From Sternotherus odoratus (lineage: Eukaryota > Chordata > Testudines > Kinosternidae): 64,000 bases of DNA. Positions within the stretch are counted from its first letter, which is position 1. Each line of letters starts with the position of its first letter. Positions 34,291 to 46,689 of this stretch are shown one piece after another. The position numbers and the translations under genes are program-made. The notes under the pieces were generated by a model. That model was not told the origin of the DNA, searched no databases, and was given only the letters and a program-made list of their open reading frames with translations. Location of the stretch: contig JAVMKO010000006.1 in the NCBI GenBank assembly GCA_032164245.1, positions 105,479,310-105,543,309 of the forward strand. The letters run 5' to 3'.

Positions 34291-34914
34291 ATCACAGAAA
34301 GGGTCCTGCCCCAGGGGAAGCCAGCCTGAGCACTGGACAAGGCCAGGGACACACGCACACACCTACACTTGACATTTACCTCAGTGGTACCCCCCAACAC
34401 TCAGACATACACATATAGTGTCCACTGTACACCAAACACGCAAGAGTGCTCACTACAAACACACACAAAGAGACAGAGTGCCCACTACACCCCTTCCCAC
34501 AAACACACAGTGCTCACTCCACACTGACCCTGAGTGTAATTCTTCCATTGACTTAGCTACTGCCACTCGGAGATATGGATTAACCACATCAATAGAAAAC
34601 CCCCTTCCATCAGTGTGGAAAGCTACTACACTACGGACTTGATGCACACCATAGCTGAGTCAATGTAATGGCCTTAGTAAAGACATTCCGTGAATCGATG
34701 GGGGACATTTCCCTCTTCCTATGACAGCTATATTTCTTTCCTTTTCCAGTCACTCATCTCCCTCCCTTCATAAAGCTCTTTACTTCTTTTGATAGGTAAA
34801 TATGTTCAGAAAAGTGAAAATTTCCCCTCTCCGGGTATTTCCTTCCTTTCCCTCCCAGAAATGGCTCACTGTCATTTCATATCAAGGCCAAAATGCTCTG
34901 AAACTGACTTGTTT
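34291..34914. other. CA-rich and duplicated intergenic segment
   Basis: 34,345-34,510 is CA-rich. The rest is paralogous to 48,030-48,420 and 62,800-63,185. No gene. Confidence 0.5.
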
Positions 34915-35319
34915 ACACTAGGGTTTAATGCATTTCCAGAATCCATCCAAGCCCCTGTGTGATGTGCTATTCCAATCTCGGTTGCTCTCAAGCTCTCCTT
35001 TCAAAGTTGTTCTGCTGTGGATAACTAAATTAATAAACCCTGGAAGAGAGACGTGAAGTTTAACATCTCACCCTTTAGGTGGGTGTCCCCAGCCACCAAT
35101 CGATAGAATCATTCTCTCTTTCTGGACCTGTGATTCTTCCCATGAGCCTGAAGACCTTGCAAATTAATAATAACAAGAATAAAATTATGAAAATTATGAA
35201 AAATATAAAATTATGAAAAATATTCCAACGGGCTCTACAAAATTATTTTGTAATGGGCTAAGAATTGAATTCATCAGTTTCCGCTCCCCATCACTAAACC
35301 AATACAGAGTTAAATAGAT

Positions 35320-36258
35320 TCAAGAACATGTTAGGAGTTTATTCATTGCTCTCCTCAAGGCGTCCTTCACCTCCGTATTCCTCAGGCTGTAGATGAGGGG
35401 GTTCAACATGGGGAGTATGAGCGTGTAAAACACTGAGGCCACTTTGTCTGTGTCCATGGAATAGCTGGAGGTGGGACGTAAATACATGAAGAGGAGGGTG
35501 CCAAAATACAGAATCACAGCAGTCAAGTGGAAAGTGCAGGTGGAGAAGGCTTTGCGCCGACCCTCGGCGGAACGAATCTGCAGGATGGTGGAGATGATAT
35601 AGACATAGGAGAGGAGGACGGTCACAAAGCTGATCCCTGAAATGCAGCACGTGATAGCAAACATCACAATCTCATTGATGCGGGTGTCAGAACAGGAGAG
35701 CGCCAGCAGTGGTGGCATGTCACAGAAGAAATGATTGATGATGTTGGAGCTGCAGAATGACAGCCGAAATGTAAGCCATGTGCTTATCATTGAATCCACC
35801 AACCCCACAGCATATACCCCAACCACCAGCCTTGTACAAAGCATCCTGGACATGGTGACCGTATAGAGAAGCGGGTTACAGATGGCCACATAACGGTCAT
35901 AGGCTATCACAGCCAGCAAGAGGCACTCAACATCTGCACAAGTGATAGTGAGATACATTTGCACAGCACAGGCAGTGTAAGGAATGCTTTTCTTCTTGAC
36001 TAAGAAATTCAGAAGCATCTTAGGGGCAATTAAAGTGGAAAAGCAAAAGTCACAGAAAGACAAATGACTGAGGAAAAAGTACATGGGGGTGTGGAGTCGG
36101 GAGTCAATCCAGATTAACAAGATCATCCCCCCATTCCCCACCAGGATGATACCATAAATCAGTAGGAACACCCCAAACAGGGGGACGTGCAGCTCCGGAT
36201 GATCCGTCAGTCCTGAGAGAATGAACTCAGTCACCTCGGAGTGATTTCCCTTTTCCAT
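35320..36258 (-). CDS. olfactory receptor OR4, intact class II
   Basis: A complete 312-residue odorant receptor, paired by block duplication with OR6. The open frame extends 49 codons further upstream, but the Met at 36,256-36,258 is the one that aligns with all paralogs and starts the NHS-containing N terminus; the longer frame only runs through the presumed leader. Landmarks are normal: GN in segment 1, [10 protein letters not shown], Cys97/Cys179, [10 protein letters not shown] (Ile replacing the usual Met before the AYDRY motif), KAFSTC, and NPLIYSLRN. It shares with OR6 the [10 protein letters not shown] segment-3 sequence, absent from the others, and [10 protein letters not shown] after segment 4. 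A conserved acceptor-like CTCTGCTCAG-AGGAG precedes the ATG. A PLE palindrome has inserted about 140 bp upstream of the start codon. Confidence 0.96.
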   Translation of the reverse strand: MEKGNHSEVTEFILSGLTDHPELHVPLFGVFLLIYGIILVGNGGMILLIWIDSRLHTPMYFFLSHLSFCDFCFSTLIAPKMLLNFLVKKKSIPYTACAVQMYLTITCADVECLLLAVIAYDRYVAICNPLLYTVTMSRMLCTRLVVGVYAVGLVDSMISTWLTFRLSFCSSNIINHFFCDMPPLLALSCSDTRINEIVMFAITCCISGISFVTVLLSYVYIISTILQIRSAEGRRKAFSTCTFHLTAVILYFGTLLFMYLRPTSSYSMDTDKVASVFYTLILPMLNPLIYSLRNTEVKDALRRAMNKLLTCS

Positions 36259-36399
36259 CTCCTCTGAGCAGAGATCAGGCAGCCACAGAGGTGTGGGCAG
36301 GTGGACGGCGCAGAAAACCTGTCCCTTCTCTGTAATGAAGTAAGTGAAGATAAATGGAGATCGGTTTGTTAATGGACATAAATATCCACTCAGAGAAGG

Positions 36400-36631
36400 T
36401 AACAAAGTCCTGTGGCACCTTAAAGACTAACTATAAAGTTTTGAAGCATAAGCTTTCGTGGGCTAATACCCACTTCGCCGGATGCAAGCAGTGAAAGTCT
36501 TCCACTGTTTGCATCTGATGAAGTGGGTATTAGCCCACAAAAGCTTATGCTTCAAAACTTTATAGTTAGTCTTTAAGGTGCCACAGGACTTTGTTACCTC
36601 TGCTATTCCAGACTAACATGGCTACCTCTCT
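36400..36631. mobile_element. PLE palindromic insertion upstream of OR4
   Basis: Flanked by a 13-bp duplication CACTCAGAGAAGG (36,387-36,399 and 36,632-36,644). Two PLE tails lie head to head with arms of about 95 nt and a short spacer; arms differ at a few bases, including the core CTGATGA on the right and CCGGCGA (complement) on the left. The right arm continues through CTATTCCAGACTAACATGG. The OR6 unit has the unoccupied site (CACTCAAAGAAGG near 53,217-53,229). Confidence 0.92.
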
Positions 36632-36644
36632 CACTCAGAGAAGG

Positions 36645-38334
36645 GCTTAGTTCACAGAAGCAAATGTTCACAGCTTGTCATTCCAGTTGTTTGATCAAGA
36701 ACACACTTCGCAAATACAATAAGACAAGGCTTAATCATGCCCCACACACAAACAATCCTGTTCACTAATCAGAGCAGCAAGTAGTGACTTGTGACTCTGC
36801 TGTGAGATCTTCTGTGTGAAAATCATCTCAGTCTGATGAGATTATTCCTTAGCTCAAGAAGGGGTGAGAGTAAAGGAGTGTCAATCTTTCTACCCCCTTT
36901 GGGCAACGGGAGCTCTGTGGCTTGGCATGTTGCTTTGGGGTAAAGTGGCTTACTCGGCTAATTAAGCATTTGGGCATTTACTTTAGCCTGTATGAAAACC
37001 CAGGGACGTAATGGAAAGCCCAGGATTAATTGACTAGTTGCCTGTTTTTTCCAGCCAAGGAAGTTGCTCCTTTAGCTGAATGGGTAGGAGTTGGGACTGA
37101 TACGTTAAGTGCTGGAGGTCTTGAATTCAATTCTGCCTGATCCCCATGGTGTCTCTGTGTGTGTGTGTGTGTGTGACTGTGATGTTGGAGAATTGCACGT
37201 ACCTGATGAGAAGAGAGAGAGGAATCTGCTGGCATTTCCCCATGTTAAAACTGCCAGTTTGGATCATTCAGGAAGTTTTATACTGAGATGTGTGATCTAT
37301 GGGAGATGATTCCTGAAGCAATTGGGAATACCTGAGCTCAGACCCCCATAACACCTAATTAATGTGTTTAGTGAACCAAAGGTACCTTGGTGTAATTGGT
37401 GCCCTGGGGATTAATTTGACCTTCTGTTTCTTACTGTGCATTTAAATGATGCAATTTCTACCAGAGTTACAGAATAGGAGGTTAGGGATATAGTTCATCC
37501 TGCTTTTTAAGTGCAAGCCGGGTGCTCTGTAGAGCTGATCCACAAAGGGGGGTTGTTTGTGGAGACCAAAATCTTTTTGCTCAGAAATGTCATGGGGGTG
37601 CCTCAGATACTAAACAGCACCAATCTCTGCCATGGGCCAGGCTCCCAGGCTGGACCACAACCCCCATGATACATGATGGTCTCTCTTCTTGCTGAACTGC
37701 CCTGGAACATCACCAGGGTCCCACAGTCATAGTTCAGGGAGGAGGGAACTGTCGTATTTTGATGGAAAGCTGATAATTTACAGGTGAAAGAGAATTTCAT
37801 GTCAAAAATAGTTGAATGGAAAATCCAATTTCCCATCTAAAACACTTCTCATGAAAAATTTCCAACAAATTTGAAATCAAAAGGAACAGAAAGTTAGATT
37901 CAGGTTAAATGTACTAATTGTTTGCAACTGTAGCTGATATCTTCTCAGTCATTCCTGGTTTCAGAAACATCTCAATCCTGGCCCCAATAGGAGGACGTTT
38001 AAACCTGTAAAGACATTTCAGAGTACTCCACATTATCTACTTATTTATAGCCTGCCCATCACCATGGTATCCTATGTCCTTCTCTTGCTAGGTCAGCTCC
38101 CAGAGTAGGAATGATAGGTTTACTCTTTGTGCTTGATGGAGATGACATGATGACCAGAGAATCTCAGGAGGAGACCACAGCACGCTACAGATTTCTGCAG
38201 TTCACAAAATTATCCTGCTTCCCTGCATATTATCTGCGCACATAGCACAGTTTTAAGATGCTAAAAAAATCTGAGTCAACAAAAAATAGTCATGCTCTTA
38301 TCATAGATATCAGTATCATATTTCTGATTATGTA
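36645..38334. other. OR4 upstream flank, no gene
   Basis: Duplicated OR flank, with the tRNA-like element at 37,061-37,145 and a GT microsatellite at about 37,156-37,174. No gene. Confidence 0.5.
37061..37145 (+). repeat. tRNA-like sequence, SINE remnant (OR4 unit)
   Basis: TTTAGCTGAATGGGTAGGAG and GGTCTTGAATTCAATTC at the same spacing as the other units. Confidence 0.5.
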
Positions 38335-39142
38335 CAGTATCTCTCCACTTAACGTCCTCTTGCTTAATATTGTTTCGATCTTACATCCCTGCTCCATTAC
38401 AGAACCTGCTCGTTTAAAGTTGTGCTATGCTCCCTTATAACGTGGTTTGGCTGCCTGCTTTGTCCACCGCTGGCAGCCCCACTATCAGTTCCCCTACGCA
38501 GCCCCAGTGCCTCCCATGGTCATACCCCACAGATAAGCACCTTCATCCTTCTCCCCCACCTCCTACTTGTGTCAATCAGCTGGTTTGCAGCGTTTAGCAG
38601 GCAGGGGATGGATGGGGAGGAGTGAGGACAGGGTTTGCGGAGTTAAAGCAGAGGAGGTGCAGTGGAGAAGGGTGGGGTTTTGGAGGATGGGGTTCAGTGG
38701 TCAGGGCAAGGCATGACCCCCGCACTCCTGGAGCTTGCAGAGCAGGGGAAGCTGCCACTGCTGCTGTGGAATGTGCTTCTCCTAGCCCACGGCATCTTCT
38801 GCCTCCCTGCCTGCCTCATTGTCTGCAGTGCCACTGAGCTCTGCCCGTGTGGGGTTAGGCGGGGGCACCTCCCATTGCTTCATACCCAGCAATCATGATT
38901 GTAGTATTAAATTATTTCTTTAAAATTGTTTTTCAAACATATACCTGTATAACATTGCTTATTTAAAATTGTTTAAAATGTATCTAATGCCTTTTTTCTG
39001 GCAAAAATATCAATTTCCCTGGAACCTAACCCCCTCCCCTCATTTACATTATGGAAAACGATGTTAAGCGAATTCCATTTCTCCGTAAGAATTAAAGTCA
39101 CATTTTCCAGGAACAACTACAGCGTTAAGTGAGGAGTCACTG
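38335..39142. mobile_element. Tigger/mariner-like MITE, copy 1
   Basis: Left end CAGTATCTCTCCACTTAACG and right end (minus strand) CAGTGACTCCTCACTTAACG are terminal inverted repeats. It follows TA; the right flank reads TC. The OR1 and OR3 units read through this site as GTATGTGACG and GTAAGTGAAC, so the insertion is real and TA-targeted. The interior is non-coding apart from a 78-codon chance frame. Confidence 0.8.
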
Positions 39143-39796
39143 TCGGCAAAGTTATAAGATGACACCGTATCAGGTTATTAATACATGTTCCAAACTCAGG
39201 CTGGCAAACTGGTCTATCTTAAATGAAGAAATGTGTGTGCTGTATATTTTTCTATCTAAACAGTAACCAGAGTCATCAAGCAGGAAGGGAAACAAGGGAA
39301 GCCCAAAAAAGTGAGGAAAAGGCAGCAGAGAATATTCTTCTACATAGACATTTTCTCTTCTGTTAACCAGATGAACATGTCTCTCGAAGTGGGAATAGGA
39401 CTATAAAAAGAACGAGTAGACATCCCAAGGCACTGCTGTGCCTCTCTCCCTCTCTCTCTCTGGCTCTGCCCGGTGATTCACTGCCACTGAAGGGATAAAG
39501 GAAGCAGCACTTGGACTGGGGGAGGGGTCCTGACCTAAGAAGTTTGGAAGACTGCTGAAAGCATTTGTGAGGAAACTTTTGCTTTGAATTGGCCTGAAAC
39601 TATTCCCAAAGGTGATACAAATAATCCTAATACCTTTGTCCCAAAACAATGTGTGTGTGCGAGAACAGGATTTAGGTGTCGGTCTGAATGCAACCACCAG
39701 AGGGGGCTGTGGAGGTCCATCCCTTTCTACGTTTTGACCCGATAGTTGGGATACTGGTTCAATTCCCCCTTCTGTCCAGAGCTGAGCAAAGCTATG
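39143..39796. other. OR5 downstream intergenic segment
   Basis: Duplicated flank that holds the empty sites for three LTR-type insertions found in block 2, at about 39,338, 39,500 and 39,640. A CTCT microsatellite lies near 39,435-39,460. No gene. Confidence 0.55.
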
Positions 39797-40932
39797 TGTG
39801 ACATTTTACTCCATATGCTTCATCAAAATATGCTTATGAAAATAACATGTGGAATATTTTTTATGATGAGCGCCCCATGTAAAATTTCAATATCAAGGTT
39901 ATAATCTACTGAGTGTGTTCATCCTATTTGTTTACATGTATTATTTCTATGTCAGGAGCTTGGAGAATAAGGTATAAACTTGTATAACTGATGTAGACAT
40001 ATTAAGTGGAGGCCATTAAAAGTGCTTCAGAATCAATGAACTATAAATGGCTTTATTTACCTGCAAGCCTTCCTGTGTATGTATGGACCAATCCAGGAAG
40101 AATGAAGATTGGGGTTTTACAGGGACTTTGACCATGACTACTGATACTGAAATCCATCTTGAAGCTGATACATTTCCAGAGGGGGGTGGTATTAAAAAGA
40201 AAGGTTTCCCACCTTAGAGAAGTGGGGAAGCCATCAAGTGGGGAAGCCTACAATGAGTGTCATCATCTGGCTTAAGAGATGCCTCCCTACCCTACAGAGA
40301 CACTTGCAAGCACCTGGAAACAAAAGGACAGTAACCACAGAGGTGGGTGAGAACAGTCTGGAGCCAGGTCAGAAAAGGCATCTGACCTGAGAAGGATTTT
40401 ACTTGAAGTAACAACTGGGGGAGAAGTTAACATCTGTAACTGATTTCTGAATGTATTAAGATTAGCCTTGTGTGTTTTTTTTATTTTGCCTTGTGACTTA
40501 CTTTGTTCTGTCTGCTACTTCTTAAAACCACTTCAATCCTACCTTTTATACTTCATAAATCACTTTTGTTTATTTATAAACTCAATGTAAGCAATTGTTT
40601 CCAATGGGGGAAGCAAATACTTGTGCAAACCTCTCTTGCAGTGATATAGAGGCCAAACATTTTTCATGTTACCCTGTAGAAGCTTTATTCAGAGTAAAAC
40701 GGATTTATTTGCAATTTAGATCCCATTGGGTGTCTGTGTGCTGGACACAGGTTTAGATTGGCAGATTTGGAGGTGTGGCCCAGACCCTTCATCTGTGTTG
40801 CAATTGGGTAGCATGTCTGGCTCAACAAGGCAGGGTTCTGGAGGCCCAGGCTGGCAGGGAAAACAGGATCAGACATAATTTCAGCACATGAAGTGACAGT
40901 CCCAATAGGGTTCTCTGTGACTAAACCCGTAA
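39797..40932. mobile_element. old ERV-type LTR downstream of OR5
   Basis: Starts TGTGACATTTTACTCC and runs to ACCCGTAAC. Colinear with the copies at 6.9 and 57.2 kb. It contains the empty site for the Helitron of block 2 (AATCAA|TGAACTATAAATGG, near 40,035). Confidence 0.6.
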
Positions 40933-41326
40933 CTTTCACTTGGGTTTCCTGCATTTCCCGAAAGCATCCCAGCCCGTGAGTGATGTGCTATTCCAGTCTG
41001 GGTTGCTCTCAATCTCTCCAATCAAAGCTGTTCTACAGTGGATAACAAATTTAATAACCACTGGAACATCGATGCGAAGGATGCCCCAGCCACCGGCTTA
41101 TAAAATCATTCTCTCTTTCTGGACCTATGAGTCTTCCTCAGGTATTCTCCACTGATCTCAGTTGGGGCCTGTAGACCTTGTTGGAATATAATCAAATTAA
41201 TAATCATAACAATACAGTAAGCAACCACACTCCCACCAGCTCTGCAAAATTACATTGCAATGAGATGGGAATTGAATTCACCTGTTTCCACTCCCCCTCA
41301 CTAAACCAGTACAGAGTTAAACAGAT
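40933..41326. other. OR5 3' flank
   Basis: Shared OR-unit 3' flank, with ACAGAGTTAAACAGATTCAGG just beyond the stop. No gene. Confidence 0.5.
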
Positions 41327-42265
41327 TCAGGAATTGGTTAGCAGTTTATTCATTGCTCTCCTCAGGGCGTCCTTCACCTCTGTGTTCCTCACGCTGTAGA
41401 TGAGGGGGTTCACCATGGCGATCACCAGCGTGTAAAACACTGAGGCCACTTTGTCTCTGCCCATGGAATAGCTGGAGGTGGGACGTAAATACATGAAGAG
41501 GATGGTGACAAAAAACAAGGCAGCAGTGGTGAAGTGGAAACTGCAGGTGGAGAAGGCTTTGCACCGGCCCTCAGCAGAGTGGATCTGCAGGATGGTGGAG
41601 ATGATATAGACATAGGAGAGGAGGACAGTCACAAAGCTGATCACAGTAATACAGCTCGTGAAACTAATCATAACAATCTCATTTATGCGGGTGTCAGAAC
41701 AGGAGAGTGCCAGCAGCGGAGGGATGTCACAGAAGAAATGATTGATAATGTTCGATCTGCAGAATGACAGCCGAAATGTAAAACACGTGTGTATCATTGA
41801 ATCCACCAACCCCACAGCATAAGACCCAACCACCAGCTGTTTACAAAGTTGCCTGGACATGGTGACTGTATAGAGTAGCGGGTTACAAATGGCCACATAA
41901 CGGTCATAGGCCATCACAGCCAGCAAGAGGCACTCAACATCTGTAAAAGCGATAGAGAGATACATTTGCACTGCGCAGGCAGTGAATGAAATGTTTTTCT
42001 TCTCGGCTAAGAAATTCAGCAGCATCTTAGGGGAAATTATTGAGGAATTGCAGAGGTCACAGAAAGACAAATTACTGAGGAAAAAGTACATGGGGGTGTG
42101 GAGTCGGGGAGCAATCATTATTAACAGGATCATCCCTCCATTCACCACCAGGGTGATACCATAAATCAGTAGGAACACCCCAAACAGAGGAACCTGCAGC
42201 TCCGGACGATCTGTCAGTCCTGAGAGAATGAACTCAGTCACCTCCGAGTGATTTCCCTTTTCCAT
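41327..42265 (-). CDS. olfactory receptor OR5, intact class II
   Basis: A complete 312-residue odorant receptor, the intact partner of the truncated OR7. Landmarks: NHS sequon at 5-7, [10 protein letters not shown], Cys97/Cys179, [18 protein letters not shown], and the segment-7 NPxxY motif in NPLIYSVRN. Differences from the cluster consensus include Val-Asn in place of Gly-Asn in segment 1 (also in OR1 and OR7), Ala-Pro in loop 1, Arg for Ser just after Cys169, and VTILFMY in segment 6. It differs from OR7 at about 6 of the 197 residues they share. The ATG is preceded by acceptor-like CTCTGTTCAG-AGGCG. The gene lies about 0.4 kb from an old LTR downstream. Confidence 0.96.
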   Translation of the reverse strand: MEKGNHSEVTEFILSGLTDRPELQVPLFGVFLLIYGITLVVNGGMILLIMIAPRLHTPMYFFLSNLSFCDLCNSSIISPKMLLNFLAEKKNISFTACAVQMYLSIAFTDVECLLLAVMAYDRYVAICNPLLYTVTMSRQLCKQLVVGSYAVGLVDSMIHTCFTFRLSFCRSNIINHFFCDIPPLLALSCSDTRINEIVMISFTSCITVISFVTVLLSYVYIISTILQIHSAEGRCKAFSTCSFHFTTAALFFVTILFMYLRPTSSYSMGRDKVASVFYTLVIAMVNPLIYSVRNTEVKDALRRAMNKLLTNS

Positions 42266-42785
42266 CGCCTCTGAACAGAGATCAGACAGCTGCAGAGATG
42301 TGCACAGATGAATGGTGCAGAAAACCTGTCCCTTCTCTCTAATGAAGTAAGTGAAGTTAAATAGAGATCAGTTTCTAAATGGACATCAGTACCCACTCAG
42401 GAAAGGGCTTAGTCCACAGAGCCAGATGTTCACAGCTGGTCATTCCAGGTGTTCAATAAAATACACACTGCATAAATACAATAACACACAGGTTAACCAT
42501 GCCCCACACATGAACTCTCCTGTTCACTAATCCAGACAGAAAACAGTGACTTGTGACTCTGCTGTGAGAGATTCAGTCTGAAGAGATTATTCCTTAGCTC
42601 AAATAGTACTGCAAGTAAAGGAGTGTCAATCTTTCTACCCTCTTTTGGCAAGGTTAGCCCTGTGACTTGGCATATCAGTTTGGGGTAAAACTTGGTTATT
42701 TTGCTAAATAAGATTTTTGTCATTTTCTTTAGCCTCTATGAAAAACCAGAGACATAATGGAAAGCACTGATTTCAGTGACTATGT
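42266..42785. other. OR5 upstream flank
   Basis: Duplicated OR flank up to the hAT MITE. No gene. Confidence 0.5.
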
Positions 42786-43090
42786 TGGGATAGGCAACCT
42801 ATGGTATGCGTGCCAAAGGAGACCTATGAGCCTATTTTCAGTGGCAGTCAGACAGTCCAGGTCCTGGGCACCGGTCCAAGGGACTCTGAATTTAAGTTTA
42901 AATGAATCTTCTTAACTATTTTTAAAAAACTTATTTTCTATCCATACAACACTAGCTTAGTTATATGTTACAGATTTCTAGAAAGAGACCTTCTAAAAAT
43001 GTTAAAATGTATTACCAGCAGACAAAAACTTAAATTAGAGGGAATAAACGAAGAATCAGCACACAACTTCTGAAAGGTTGCCGACCTCTG
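42786..43090. mobile_element. hAT-type MITE, copy 1
   Basis: Ends are TGGGATAGGCAACC and, on the minus strand, CAGAGGTCGGCAACC. The 8-bp flanks are GACTATGT (42,778-42,785) and GACTATGG (43,091-43,098). The OR2 unit has the unoccupied GTGACTATGGAATTG near 10,093. The same insertion is in block 2 at 60,458-60,761, so it preceded the block duplication. Confidence 0.85.
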
Positions 43091-43123
43091 GACTATGGAA
43101 TTGTCTATTTTTCCCAATCCAGG

Positions 43124-43203
43124 AGGTTGCTCCTTTAGTTGAAAGGGTAGGAGTTGGGACTGAGGCTTTCAGTGCTGGAGGTCTTGAGTTCAATACCTGT
43201 TGA
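43124..43203 (+). repeat. tRNA-like sequence, SINE remnant (OR5 unit)
   Basis: CTTTAGTTGAAAGGGTAGGAG-like A box and GGTCTTGAGTTCAATACC B-box-like text. Confidence 0.45.
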
Positions 43204-46184
43204 TCACCATGGTGTCTCCGTGTGTGTCTGCCTGTGATTCAGGACAATAGCACGTACCTGTTGAAAGAGAGAGAGAGGGATGTGGTCGCATTTCCCCATC
43301 GACAGAAACTGCCAGTTTTAAGCATTCGGGAAGTTTTATACTGAGATGTGTGATCTGTGGGACATGATTCCTGAAGCAACTGGGAATAGCTGAGCTCAGA
43401 GCCCCATAAAACCTAATTAATGAGTTCAGTGAATCAAAGCCACCTGGGTGTAATTGGTGCCCTGGGGATTAATTTGACCCACTCTTTCTTACTGTGTTCT
43501 GAAATGATGCAATTTCCACCAGAGTTACAGAGTAGGCGGTTAGGGGTATATTTCATCCTGCTGTTTTCAGTGCCAGTTGGGCATTGCCTCCAGCTGATCT
43601 ACAAAGGTTTTTTTTTATGGTGAACAAAACCTTTTTGCTAAAAACTTAATATTTCAACTCGGAAATGCCATGGGGGTGCCTCAGATACCACACTCCACCA
43701 ATCTCTTCCATCATCCAGACTCCCAGGCTGGACCACATCCTCCATGATGGATGATGCTCTCTCCTCTTGTTGAACTGCCCTGGAACATCACCAGAGTCCC
43801 ACAGACATGGTTTAGGGAGACTAGTTTGATATTTAGAGGGAAATTTTAGAATTTCCAGGGAAAATAAAATTTTGTTCCTTTATGTGACTGCTACTTCTAT
43901 TACTGCCACATAAGAGTCCCTTTCTTTCTTTATAGAGGCCTCTGGTCCAAAGTGGGTGGTTATTTGTCAGACCAGTTCCCTTAGCTCTCCTAGTTTAGCT
44001 CGATAATTATTCTGCCAAAGTGCAAGTTTATCAGAGTAATAGAGGGCCAAAGAGGATCCGGGTTGGAGCAAGGATCTCTATGTCCTCCTCCTTTTGCCCA
44101 ACTCTTCTATGATTGGAGGTATACCCACCTCCAATTATCCCCCCCCCCCAGCAGCCTGGGGTGAAGAGAGGAATGTTAAGCCTTCCTCCTATTTCTCAGC
44201 CCTGCTAGGACTGATGGTTTATATACTTTTAAAACATCAAAATTCTCAGTTCATAAAATACCAAGAGCAAAGACAAAAATAAGCTCAAATAATTCCCTCT
44301 TTATTTCCCGGTATCTCTATCACCGGGGCTGTGCACACCTGAATGATTGGTCGTTTTTAAGTGTATGGTATAACTTCTTAGCAGTGTTTTCAATAATTAC
44401 AGCCCAAATTCTTCCCCCTTTGCATTCTCCACCAAAAATGTTATGCTTATATGAAGCACACAAGATCTTTCATAGGGGAAAAGGAAATACACCACATTTA
44501 TTGAAGATACAGCAGTTAGCATGTGCTTTTCAGTCACACACACACACCATGCACACAGTCCCATTTGTCAACGTTTATTGCTGCCAGTCCAGAGTCTGGA
44601 TCAATCTAGTGGCCAGCCAGCTTGGTCGGAGAGGGGAGGGGGTGTTCTCCTGGTGTTGTTGACAAGACAAACCCAAAGTTCCATAGAAAATCACACTGTT
44701 CTTATAGTCCTTTCTTTTCTATGGATTTTGCTTTGTCATCTTATGACTGGTTACTCCTTAATTGGTGTTATCTTTTGATGTCTTCCTTCATTCCAAAACA
44801 CCTCCAGGAGGGTCATCCTGTCCTGGTTTCGATTTCATCATTTATCTTGTGAATAAGGGTGTTTAGCCTCCTCCTCAGGGTCATTAATCTGCCCTTCCTC
44901 AATCATGGATGTGTGTTGATGGTTCTCTGGCATCGATAAGTCTCTTCACTCCTCCTCCCTTAACCATCTGGCTCGAACAACAGTCTTCACACCTTATCTT
45001 TTCCTGATGCATACATTCCTCATCCGAACAAACAGCTCTTTACAGACACCTTCCAAAGGTAACAAATAGCAGAGTCTTATGCTGAACAAGAAAGGCATCA
45101 TAAATTAAACCTCACTAAATCTTGTAATTATCTTCTTCCTACCTTGCGCCCTGGGCCTCCAAAATTCCTCTAATTTTATTAACGTAAACACAGACAGGAT
45201 CCTGTCTGTTACTTAGTTACTTACAAGGCAGGAATAAAAAGAAAATAGCTAATGCTAGTATCTATCTGATTCATTTATTCTAATACCTTATTTCTCACTT
45301 TAAAACATACAATGTATATAGCCAAAACATAATTCATTATATAGCACAGAACACCTGGTAGAACAGTGTGACTGTTGTTATGTACTCAACTAAGGAGGGG
45401 ATAAACTGATGGGAACAGAATGATGGGGTGGGGGATGGAGATGCTGACATAAGGGGGTTGACCTTACACGTGTAGCATCGTTTTACCTTCCACGATCTAC
45501 AGACTGGCATCTCACCCAGTGTTATTTTGCCCCCCCAGAGACCAAATATTCTCTGCAGCCTCCCACTCCTAGAGTCTTGGGTAGACACAGGCAGTAAGCA
45601 GCAAAGGAGGGGGACCCAGAAGAGCTCACGTGGCAGAGTAGGTGCACAAAGTGACCGAGGCAAAGGCGCCAAAAGATCGAGTGTGAGATGAAACAATCAC
45701 ACCGTTTGATAAATATTGAACATCTTCTTCCTTCAGCAACTGTCCAAACCCTGTTTAGAAAAAAAGAAGCATTTGTAAAAAGACCCTGAAAGCAAGAGTA
45801 TGCAGAGGGTAGAAAACGGCAACATAAAGTAAAAGGGTGTGTGTGTTGGAAATAAAATGGTGACTGAAAATGGCAGTGTGAAGAATGTGGTTTATGTGCT
45901 CTGTCAAGGGGTCTGTGTGACATGATCAGATCAACACACAGTTATTCTGAGCACAGCCATCACACCTATAGTATTGTGGTTCTCCACCCAGGATCCAGGA
46001 CTCCCTGGGGGGGGGCTCAAGCAGGTTTCAGGGGGTCTTCCAAGCAGGGTGGGCATTGGATTTACTGGGACACAGGGAAGAAAGCTGAACCCCAGAACCC
46101 CAAATCCACTGACCTAGGGCTGAAGCTGAAGCCTGAGCAACTGAGGTTCACTGGGACATTTGTGGCATGGGGCCTCGGACAATT
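43204..46184. other. intergenic, no gene recognised
   Basis: 43,204-43,870 is OR-unit upstream flank. 43,870-45,240 is AT-rich with TATA- and TTTATTG-like motifs on both strands and may be LTR-derived, but I find no paired ends; its last part is shared with 32.43-32.56 kb. 45,240-46,184 holds open frames of 111-133 codons without family signatures. A GTGGTTCTCCACCCAGG phrase near 45,979 resembles the end of a hAT-type element. Confidence 0.4.
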
Positions 46185-46689
46185 GCCCCGCCCTCAACCA
46201 CTCAGTTCTCCCCTTTTCATCAAGTCTCCTCGTAAATCAGACCCTTTCCCATGGTAATTACACCTTTAACTTTCCCTCAGCCCCTCTACATTGGGACTTC
46301 AGTCTTACCACTGCTGCCTTTATCAGTCGCTATTTTATTTCCAACACACGCACCTTTTTATTTTATTTTGACCTTCGCAGTTTTGTTCCCTCTCCATATT
46401 CTAGCTTTCAGTCATTTCTCATCTCTCTCGTTTACTGGCTTGTACTGGTTAATGTTGTAAAGTATCTAGTGTTATTGCTTGTGGAAGATCAAAATATAAA
46501 GTCTGAAATAGGACCAGACAATTGATAATTGAAGTCCCTTTCAATGTGATGCTGAAGTGAAAAATGTAATTGTTCACCACAGGTGCTACTACAAAATATC
46601 TCCAGGCATGCCAGCGTCCCCTCCTGATTCTTTTGCTAATTTTATTTATTTCCTATATCTCACAATCTGTGAAACAGAATTTAGGAGAA

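Larger units (their letters stand above)
34915..43165. repeat. segmental duplication block 1 (OR4 + OR5)
   Basis: From ACACTAGGGTTTAATGC to GGGACTGAGGCT this block aligns in order with 51,745-60,837 (OR6 + OR7). Shared internal landmarks are the Tigger-like MITE, the old LTR and the hAT MITE near 42.8/60.5 kb. Block 2 lacks about 0.73 kb equivalent to 37.53-38.27 kb and has gained several insertions. Confidence 0.88.

Noticed and set aside
36259..36405. 49-residue N-terminal extension of OR4
   Set aside because: The internal Met aligns with all paralogs, the extension has no counterpart in them, and it crosses a conserved acceptor-like site.
38662..38898. 78-codon frame in the Tigger-like MITE
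   Set aside because: Not related to a transposase; the second copy in block 2 does not preserve it clearly.
45337..45923. Two overlapping minus-strand frames of 119 and 133 codons
   Set aside because: Composition is random-looking, with no start context, conserved motif or paralogous support.
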